A stretch of DNA of 64,000 nucleotides. Source: Sphingobium sp. GTDB lineage: Bacteria; Pseudomonadota; Alphaproteobacteria; Sphingomonadales; Sphingomonadaceae. Shown in pieces: positions 58,126 through 64,000 of this stretch (its first letter is position 1; every line of letters begins with the position of its first letter). The notes under the pieces are model-generated. The model saw only the letters and a program-made list of their open reading frames with translations, was not told the DNA's origin and did no database searches. The stretch spans positions 186,001-250,000 of the forward strand of contig JAGRES010000013.1 of NCBI GenBank assembly GCA_020446425.1. Direction: 5' to 3'. Both the position numbers and the translations under genes were made by a program.

Positions 58126-58995
58126 TCAGCGGAACAGCCAGCCCCCATCGACGCTGATGCACTGCCCGTTTATCCAGGAACCTCTATCCGACAATAATAG
58201 CGCGACGATTGCCGCTATATCTTCCGGCGTTCCATCGCGATGCGAATGGGCGATATTCTCCCGCAGATTCTTGTAGAACGCCTCCACGTCATGTCCCATT
58301 GCGGTCGCCGCCGCAACTGCCCCCTCCGTCCGCACGGCGCCGGGAGCAATGGCATTGCATCGAATGCCCTGACGCCCATAAGCGCTTGCAACATGCCGGG
58401 TGAGCGCGTTCAGTGCCGCTTTAGAGGATGCGTAGCCGGGATTGACCGGCTTGGCGGAAAAGGCAGATGCGGAACTCGTATTGACGATCGCGCCGCCACC
58501 AACCTTGAGCATATGCGGAAGGGCATGGCGCATGATGTGAAATATGCCGGTCAGGTTTGTCTGCAGCGTTCGCTCCCAGACCCAGGTTTCCATGTCGAGT
58601 ATGGTCGTGTCTTTCACGACGAGCGCAATATCAGCGACATTGTTATGGAGGCCGTCAATCCGTCCAAAATGCTCGATGGTGACATCAATCATCTTTCTGA
58701 CCGATGCATCGTCTCTGACATCGACCGCAGTGGATATTGCCGAACCACCGGCATCCCTGATGGCCTGCGCAGTGTCCGCCGCGCCTTTCTCATCAATATC
58801 GGCAACGACAACTTGAGCGCCGCTGCTGGCCAATTCTTTTGCCGTTGCAGCGCCGATACCCGATGAGGCACCGGACACGATGATGATTTTTCCTTCCAGG
58901 CCTTCCGTCACCACATGTCTCGCATCGTTATCTCCAACCGCCACTTCCGGAGCGTCACCGCCCCTTAATCGCGAAATCATCGACCGGCAGGCCAA
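58126..58995 (-). CDS. SDR family oxidoreductase
   Basis: An SDR of up to 289 residues. The core starts at GLEGKIIIVSGASSGIGAATAKELA; NNVA occurs in place of NNAG, the catalytic Ser lies in VNTSSASAF, with YASSK and CISVDGGW. The start is uncertain: ATG 58995 and ATG 58980 overlap the end of the CMD gene by 26-41 bases, and GTG at 58914/58911 would give the usual SDR N-terminus; no clear ribosome site decides. It is the second gene after the CMD-family gene. Confidence 0.84.
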   Translation of the reverse strand: MACRSMISRLRGGDAPEVAVGDNDARHVVTEGLEGKIIIVSGASSGIGAATAKELASSGAQVVVADIDEKGAADTAQAIRDAGGSAISTAVDVRDDASVRKMIDVTIEHFGRIDGLHNNVADIALVVKDTTILDMETWVWERTLQTNLTGIFHIMRHALPHMLKVGGGAIVNTSSASAFSAKPVNPGYASSKAALNALTRHVASAYGRQGIRCNAIAPGAVRTEGAVAAATAMGHDVEAFYKNLRENIAHSHRDGTPEDIAAIVALLLSDRGSWINGQCISVDGGWLFR

Positions 58996-59530
58996 CTGTT
59001 TCGATAAAGCGAGCGCCCATCATCCAGTTGCCAACGACCATGACGAGTTCGAGAACTTCCTGATCGCTGAACTGGCTTCTGACCTCTTGCAGAGCTGCGT
59101 CACTGGGGCGGGCTGATCGAACGAGCTCATCGACAAACCGTATCGCCGCGCTTTCCGATGCCGTCAGATTTTCGGGTGCCGGCTCAGCCATACTCGAAAT
59201 CTTGGTCTCCGGTACGCCAAGATTTCTGGCGAAGGACACATGATGATGCACTTCATAGGGGCATGCAGACAGGTGACCGATGCGAATGATGGCCAGCTCC
59301 CTGATCACGGGGTCCAGACTGGTCGCGTTGAAAAAGCCTATTACGAATGCCTTATAGGCGGCGACGAATTCCGGATCGAAATGTTCAAGCATTCGGTCGC
59401 CGTTCAATGGCTGGCCTTCGAATAGCAGTTTCCCCGAAACTTCCTTCTCGGGAAAAGGTATTCGAAAATGCTGGCTGCCGCCGGATTGGGGCGCAGCTTC
59501 TTGGGCGGACATATCGTCTCGCTGGGTCAT
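58955..59530 (-). CDS. carboxymuconolactone decarboxylase (CMD) family protein
   Basis: A 191-residue alpha-helical AhpD/CMD-like protein. The signature is RELAIIRIGHLSACPYEVHHHVSFARNLGV, with Cys and the EVHHH cluster in the position of the AhpD-type CxxC...H motif but only one Cys. VDELVRSARPSDAALQEVRSQFSDQEVLELVMVVGNWMMGARF follows. Members decarboxylate gamma-carboxymuconolactone or act as peroxidases; the exact activity cannot be chosen. It is divergent from the amidohydrolase gene at 60043 across a 512-base gap. Confidence 0.83.
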   Translation of the reverse strand: MTQRDDMSAQEAAPQSGGSQHFRIPFPEKEVSGKLLFEGQPLNGDRMLEHFDPEFVAAYKAFVIGFFNATSLDPVIRELAIIRIGHLSACPYEVHHHVSFARNLGVPETKISSMAEPAPENLTASESAAIRFVDELVRSARPSDAALQEVRSQFSDQEVLELVMVVGNWMMGARFIETVGLPVDDFAIKGR

Positions 59531-60042
59531 CGGCCTCTCCTCGATCAGGGCTTTTGGGATGGAGCACCATCCATATTAGGCATGCGCACCAGACGAATTC
59601 GAAGCGCTACCATCGCGACGAGTATAAATTCGCACTTGGGTGCCGCAACTGCCGTGACCCCGATACCGCAGTATATCACATATTTGATCGGATCAGTGCC
59701 GCCGAACTCTCTTGAGGCGGCCAGCGTTTCATAAAATCGACGCGCACGAGCAATCCACAGCGCGATGTCGCCAAAGATCTCAATTCAAGGCCAGTCTGGC
59801 ATCGCTCAGCTGATGCATTTCAGCAGCTGCGCGAGGTGTCCGAAATCATCAGCCTCTCAGGAGCATCACATATATGCTCATTTTGGGGAACTATAGAAGT
59901 TTGGGCGACACCTCATTAGCATGGTGCACATAAAAGCCGCGAGAACTGCGGCGTCAGGCGGCCAGTTGTGCATCCCGTGCTGAATGAAAAGCCGGATCGC
60001 TCAATTCAGGCCGAGAACGAATATGATAGGAGATGCAGGTTC
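59531..60042. other. 512-base stretch without a recognised gene
   Basis: Only short unsupported reading frames are present between the divergent CMD (start 59530) and amidohydrolase (start 60043) genes. The stretch is longer than any other intergenic gap here and presumably holds two divergent promoters. I find no convincing tRNA, terminator, repeat or homologous peptide in it. Confidence 0.6.
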
Positions 60043-61212
60043 ATGAGTACCGCTACAATGAAATCTTCGCGGATGATGGCGCTGGAGAATTTGGATGTTT
60101 CGCTGAAGCGCGTCCTGAAGGGCAGTTCCGCGAGCCTGCCGGAGGGCACCGTCCTCATTTCAAGCGATAGCCACTGGAATATTACCGAGGACATATTCTA
60201 CGACCGCGCGCCTGCCGATCTAAAAGAGCGCATGCCCCGGATCTGGACGGACGAAGAAGGCAGACTGTGTATCGGGATAGAGCACAAGAACCTGTTGGCA
60301 GGCCCCATTGAGGAGCTGTTGGCGAGCTTCAACCGCCCGGGTTTTTATGATCTCGATGCGCGCATGGCCGATCTGGATGATGACGGTGTCGCGATGGAAA
60401 TCGTCTATCCGCAATGGCTGATGTTCTATTTGCACCACCCCGATCTCGAAATGCGGGAATGGCTGTTCAGAATTTACAACGAATATCTCGCCGAAATATC
60501 GGAAAGGTCGAACGGCAGGTTCCATGGGATGGGCATCCCAACCTATTGGGACAGTGCGAAAGCGCCCGCTTCGATAGAGCATATCAAGCGGATCGGTCTC
60601 AAAGGGGCCATGCTGCCCGTGAACGCCGGCAACAGCCCCGCAGGCGTCAAGGTGAACTATGCAACCGACGATATGGACGACATGTGGGCTGCCGCCGAAG
60701 ATTGCCATCTGCCGATAACCTATCACATTGGCGAGAACCCTCATCTGGAAGGGCCAGGTGGCGTAGGCGCCGGGTTGCTCGGTACATTCGTCCCGTTCAG
60801 ACGTACCCTCGGAGACCTGATCTTTGGCGGCATTTTCGATCGGCACCCGACACTGAAAGTCGTGTTTGCCGAAGCCGGGATCAACTGGGTGCCCGGCGCG
60901 CTTCAGGATGCGGAAATGATCTTGGACAGCTGGGGCAAGTTTCTTGATCCCAAGATCCAGCATCGTCCGACCGATTACTGGCACAAACATTGTTATGCGA
61001 CCTTCATGGCGGACGAAGTGGGACTGGATCTGGTCGATTATATTGGTCGTGACCGGATCATGTGGGCCACGGATTACCCTCATAATGAGGGCAGCCATGG
61101 CTATACCGAGAAAGTCGTTCAGAACATCGTTGATCGGATGGGCCCTTCGGACGCAAAGAAAATATTGGGACAAACCGCTATCGAAGTGTTCGACTTGCAG
61201 CTTCCTTCGTGA
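60043..61212 (+). CDS. amidohydrolase family protein (ACMSD-like)
   Basis: A 389-residue metal-dependent TIM-barrel hydrolase/decarboxylase. ATG 60043 follows AGGAGATGCAGG; an ATG at 59968 would add 25 unlikely residues. Family features are ISSDSHW near the N-terminus (in place of the typical DxH), MEIVYPQW, FHGMGIPTYW, ITYHIGENPH (His ligand), VVFAEAGINWVPG and the C-terminal IMWATDYPHNEG (Asp ligand). Such proteins hydrolyse or decarboxylate ring-derived acids. It is followed 38 bases later by the molybdopterin oxidoreductase. Confidence 0.86.
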   Translation: MSTATMKSSRMMALENLDVSLKRVLKGSSASLPEGTVLISSDSHWNITEDIFYDRAPADLKERMPRIWTDEEGRLCIGIEHKNLLAGPIEELLASFNRPGFYDLDARMADLDDDGVAMEIVYPQWLMFYLHHPDLEMREWLFRIYNEYLAEISERSNGRFHGMGIPTYWDSAKAPASIEHIKRIGLKGAMLPVNAGNSPAGVKVNYATDDMDDMWAAAEDCHLPITYHIGENPHLEGPGGVGAGLLGTFVPFRRTLGDLIFGGIFDRHPTLKVVFAEAGINWVPGALQDAEMILDSWGKFLDPKIQHRPTDYWHKHCYATFMADEVGLDLVDYIGRDRIMWATDYPHNEGSHGYTEKVVQNIVDRMGPSDAKKILGQTAIEVFDLQLPS

Positions 61213-61250
61213 GGCTGACCATGCGAGCTCTGGCTAGCCCATAAATCGGG

Positions 61251-63398
61251 ATGACCGAGACTGCAGCGACATTTTGCCGCCTGTGCACCGCTTCTTGTCC
61301 TACTCTGGTGGAGTTCAGCGACGGGAAGCCGGTTCGTGTTACCGGCAATCGGTCCTCTTCGCTTTATGGCGGTTATACATGTGTGAAAGGCCGCGCGCTT
61401 CCGAAGATTCACCTTAACCCCGACCGGCTGCTGTTCAGCCTCAAAAGGGATGATGCCGGGAAACATCACCGCATCGACACGGATCAGGCGATTGCGGAGA
61501 TTGCCGACAAACTGTCCAGCCTGATCGAAGAGCATGGACCACGATCGGTTGCCGTTTATTATGGCAACTCGGTTGTTCCCTATCCGGTATTGTCCTTCGT
61601 CGCCGCCATGTTCATGACCGCGATCAAGTCGCCAATGAGCTTTTCCGCAGCGACGCTGGACCAGCCTGGAATACCGATTTCCAATGCGCTGCACGGCAAA
61701 TGGCTTGGCGGGCGGACAGCCGCTGCGGATGCCGACGCCGCCCTGATCATCGGCGGCAATCCGGTCATCTCCAAGCAATATCTGTCGCAGAACCCCGCGC
61801 GGCAGCTCAAGGATCGCGTCAACGCAGGCATGAAGCTGATTGTGATTGATCCACGCCGAACGGAGACAGCGCGGCGCGCTCATGTTCACCTGCAGGTTCG
61901 GCCAGGTGAGGATGCGACGGTCCTTGCAGGCATCATCAATCTGCTGATCGCACAGGACGCGGTCGACCAGGCGTTTGTTGCCGAAAATGTCGACGGCCTT
62001 GATCAGCTCGCCAAGGCTGTTGAGCCGTTCACACCCGAATATGTGGCTGAGCGGGCCGGGATAAGCGGTGACGATTTGCAGGAAGCCGCCAATGTTCTGG
62101 GGCAGGCCCGGCGCGCTTATGTTGCAGGCGGAACCGGCATCAGCATGACTGGCCATGGCAATCTGTGTTTCTACCTGCTGCTCTGCCTCCAATCCATTCG
62201 TGGCTTCTGGCCGCGCGCTGGCGACACGTTCACTGCGTCGGCGGTGCTTACGGCGCAAGTCGAACCAAAGGCTCAGCCGCAGTCTCCCTCAAGCGCATTT
62301 ACTGGCGACGCACTCAGAGTTCGTGACCTCAAGCAATCAATAGCGGGCTTTCCCACAAGCGGCCTTCCCGACGAAATCCTGACACCGGGCGAAGGGAGAG
62401 TGAGAGCACTGATATGCCTTGGCAATCCGCTGGCGGCATGGCCGGACTCCGCGCTTGCGCACAAGGCCATGTCCGAGCTTGAGCTGCTGGTTGTCCCCAA
62501 TGTTGAATATTCAGAGACAGCGCGGGTCGCACATTATGTTCTGGCAACGAAACAAATATTGGAAACTCCGGCGACGACACAGCTGGTCGAGGTGACCAAG
62601 AACGTCCACCATGGCTATGGCTGGGATGTTCCCTATGCACATTATACACCGGCATTGCTTGATCCGCCCGAGGAGTCCGATCTGATCGAGGATTGGCAAA
62701 TCTTCTACCGGGTCGCGCAATTGATGGGCCGCCCGATGCAGTTCTTTGGCGCAGATGGATCACCATGCGAGCGCGACGGAGAAGAGCCCACGACGGACGA
62801 ACTGATCGACCTGCTGTGTCAGGGGTCAGGAGTTCCGATGGAGGAAGTCCGCTGTCACCCAGACGGAAAGATATTTGCGGAGGCGCAGCAGTCAGTCGCT
62901 CCTCGCGATCCGAGTTGCACCGGCCGGCTTAATGTTGCCGACGATCTGATGATGGCGGAACTTTCTGAGGTTGCTGCGCAACAGCCGCCCAGCGACGACA
63001 AATGCACATACCCGTTCCAGCTCATCACCAGAAGAAACGACGGTGTCGTCAACTCGATGTTTCGGCGCATACCCGATATGCACAAAGCAGGCTATAATCC
63101 GGCATTCATGGCCCCCAGCGATCTGGAGGAATTGGGGCTGCAGTCAGGCAGCCTGATATCCATCACGTCGCGTCATGGCAAAGTGACAGCGATCCTTGAA
63201 AGCGATGCCACATTGCGGCCGGGCGTGGTGTCGATCAGTCACGGTTTTGGGCCCGCCATGGGTGAAGATGACGACCCGCTGGCCGTCGGCACAAACGTCA
63301 ACAGACTTCTCAGGATGGATGTCGGTCACGACCCGATAAGCGGCATCCCCCGTATGGGCGCGGTCGCCGTGGCAGTGGAGGCTGCTGCTACCGCTTGA
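61251..63398 (+). CDS. molybdopterin-dependent oxidoreductase with [4Fe-4S] domain
   Basis: A 715-residue bis-MGD enzyme of the DMSO reductase/formate dehydrogenase superfamily. The N-terminal [4Fe-4S] ligands are C9, C12, C16 and C44 (FCRLCTASCPTL, GYTCVKG). Molybdopterin domains follow (IIGGNPVISKQY, VIDPRRTETARRAHVHLQ, GGTGISMTGHGN), with the C-terminal dinucleotide-binding domain at YNPAFMAPSDLEELGLQSGSLISI. No twin-arginine signal is seen, so it is cytoplasmic. No electron-transfer subunits are adjacent. Such stand-alone enzymes may hydroxylate with water, dehydrogenate or hydrate. It follows the amidohydrolase gene. ATG 61251 is forced by a stop just upstream. Confidence 0.88.
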   Translation: MTETAATFCRLCTASCPTLVEFSDGKPVRVTGNRSSSLYGGYTCVKGRALPKIHLNPDRLLFSLKRDDAGKHHRIDTDQAIAEIADKLSSLIEEHGPRSVAVYYGNSVVPYPVLSFVAAMFMTAIKSPMSFSAATLDQPGIPISNALHGKWLGGRTAAADADAALIIGGNPVISKQYLSQNPARQLKDRVNAGMKLIVIDPRRTETARRAHVHLQVRPGEDATVLAGIINLLIAQDAVDQAFVAENVDGLDQLAKAVEPFTPEYVAERAGISGDDLQEAANVLGQARRAYVAGGTGISMTGHGNLCFYLLLCLQSIRGFWPRAGDTFTASAVLTAQVEPKAQPQSPSSAFTGDALRVRDLKQSIAGFPTSGLPDEILTPGEGRVRALICLGNPLAAWPDSALAHKAMSELELLVVPNVEYSETARVAHYVLATKQILETPATTQLVEVTKNVHHGYGWDVPYAHYTPALLDPPEESDLIEDWQIFYRVAQLMGRPMQFFGADGSPCERDGEEPTTDELIDLLCQGSGVPMEEVRCHPDGKIFAEAQQSVAPRDPSCTGRLNVADDLMMAELSEVAAQQPPSDDKCTYPFQLITRRNDGVVNSMFRRIPDMHKAGYNPAFMAPSDLEELGLQSGSLISITSRHGKVTAILESDATLRPGVVSISHGFGPAMGEDDDPLAVGTNVNRLLRMDVGHDPISGIPRMGAVAVAVEAAATA

Positions 63399-63407
63399 CG
63401 CCAGGCA

Positions 63408-63998
63408 TCATTTTGGAGCCATGCGAATGGCGCCGTCGAGCCTGATGCTTTCGCCATTGAGATAGACATTGCGGAGAATTTCAAGCGCGAGCGAGGCATA
63501 TTCCACAGGGTCGCCAAAACGCTTGGGGAAAGGAACGGAGGCGGCAAGCGCCTGTTTGATGGTATCGGGTGCGCCCGCCATTAGCGGCGTGTCGAAGATC
63601 CCGGGCAATATCGTGTTCACCCGGATTCCTTCGTTCATAAGGTCGCGCGCTATGGGCAGCGTCATTCCGACAATGGCTGCTTTTGAGGCTGAATAACCCG
63701 CCTGCCCTATCTGTCCGTCTGTTGCCGCGACACTGGCGGTATTGACGATCGCGCCGCGTTCACCTGTTTCAAGCGGGTCGAGAGACAACATTCCAGCTGC
63801 GGATTTGCTGATGCACCGGAAGGTGCCCAGGACGTTCACCTGAATGATGCGGTCGAAGAGGTCGAGAGGATAACTCCTCACCTCGCCGGTCTCGCGATTG
63901 CGGGAGGCAGTTTTCACCGACTTCCCGATGCCTGCGCAGTTTACGAGGATGCGCTCCTGCCCGTGCGCGGCACGTGCACTGGCAAACCCGGCGTCGAC
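63408..63998 (-). CDS. SDR family protein (type II hydroxyacyl-CoA dehydrogenase-like), N-terminus outside window
   Basis: The C-terminal ~196 residues of an SDR; the frame stays open to the window edge, and residues there (ERILVNCAGIG) are the SDR NAG region, so the Rossmann start lies beyond 64000. Ser in VNTASVAA, YSASK and IRLDGAIRM are visible. The RAAHGQERILVNCAGIGKSVKT segment resembles 17-beta-HSD10/3-hydroxyacyl-CoA dehydrogenase type II proteins, which would fit beta-oxidation of acyl-CoA intermediates. It is convergent with the molybdopterin gene, 9 bases apart. Confidence 0.83.
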   Translation of the reverse strand, partial: VDAGFASARAAHGQERILVNCAGIGKSVKTASRNRETGEVRSYPLDLFDRIIQVNVLGTFRCISKSAAGMLSLDPLETGERGAIVNTASVAATDGQIGQAGYSASKAAIVGMTLPIARDLMNEGIRVNTILPGIFDTPLMAGAPDTIKQALAASVPFPKRFGDPVEYASLALEILRNVYLNGESIRLDGAIRMAPK

Positions 63999-64000
63999 CG

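Noticed and set aside
59531..60042. A possible gene or gene remnant in the 512-base gap
   Set aside because: All frames there are short, with no start/ribosome-site combination and no recognisable protein motif.
61119..62258. A 379-codon open frame on the minus strand opposite the amidohydrolase and molybdopterin genes
   Set aside because: It is antisense to two well-conserved genes, has no recognisable domain and is explained by the high G+C codon bias.
1..64000. CRISPR arrays, tRNA or rRNA genes, insertion sequences, prophage genes
   Set aside because: No regularly spaced repeats, cloverleaf-type sequences, transposase/integrase motifs or terminal inverted repeats were recognised.

Overview
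The window looks like a catabolic island on a sphingomonad-type alphaproteobacterial chromosome. The G+C content is high (roughly 60% by eye). The TonB-dependent receptors carry VTA(R/Q)(K/R)R-type N-terminal boxes, and the enzyme set (SDRs, SnoaL-like proteins, Rieske oxygenases, acyl-CoA dehydrogenases, thiolase/DUF35) is the kind such bacteria use on steroids, terpenoids and other polycyclic or aliphatic-side-chain lipids. The genus is not determined, and no substrate can be read directly from the sequence.

Layout. (1) 1-4896 (+): the 3' end of a DUF2126 gene, a circularly permuted ATP-grasp/alpha-E protein and a transglutaminase-like protein form the conserved amidoligase-type cassette, which is probably unrelated to the island. 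(2) 4966-10175 (-): TonB receptor, SnoaL protein, SDR and FAD-dependent dehydrogenase. (3) 10455-18110: small divergent units with two SDRs (+), acyl-CoA ligase/SnoaL/ABM (-), SDR/ThuA (+) and ACAD/EthD/Rieske ferredoxin (-). (4) 18330: an orphan LuxR-family regulator. (5) 19393-26287 (+): DUF35, thiolase-like protein, an ACAD broken by an amber codon, E1alpha/E1beta/E2 of a 2-oxoacid (acetoin-type) dehydrogenase, and an EthD-like protein. (6) 26275-33486: SnoaL/SDR/SDR/TIM-barrel (-), then a TetR gene divergent from a Rieske oxygenase, two SnoaL proteins and an MDR reductase. (7) 33497-39650 (-): APH-type kinase, ACAD, GMC oxidoreductase, Tat-exported flavoprotein and monohaem cytochrome c. 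(8) 39901-49026: TonB receptor, SDR/Rieske oxygenase (-), Rieske oxygenase (+), MDR and a double SnoaL protein (-), TetR (-). (9) 49215-56172 (+): Rieske oxygenase, TonB receptor, SDR, VOC, SnoaL, Rieske oxygenase. (10) 56243-end: LysR divergent from a sterol-desaturase-like hydroxylase, CMD and SDR (-), amidohydrolase and molybdopterin oxidoreductase (+), and a truncated SDR at the edge.

How the parts may work together (inference): three TonB receptors import a large hydrophobic substrate. Five Rieske oxygenase alpha subunits, two flavoprotein dehydrogenases, a GMC enzyme and ten SDRs hydroxylate and oxidise it. The CoA ligase, ACADs, kinase/ACAD pair and thiolase/DUF35 pair shorten a side chain or opened ring. 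SnoaL-like proteins probably act as isomerases or dehydratases, and the oxoacid dehydrogenase complex deals with a released 2-oxo or acetoin-like product. No oxygenase reductase, E3 subunit or hydratase (crotonase) is present, so the pathway is incomplete in this window.

The points that most deserve follow-up are a set of lux-box-like CTG-N10-CAG dyads in intergenic regions that may form the regulon of the orphan LuxR protein, the amber-disrupted ACAD, the Tat flavoprotein/cytochrome c pair, the kinase/ACAD pair, the thiolase with altered active-site residues, and the in-frame SnoaL-SnoaL fusion that retains an internal ribosome binding site.
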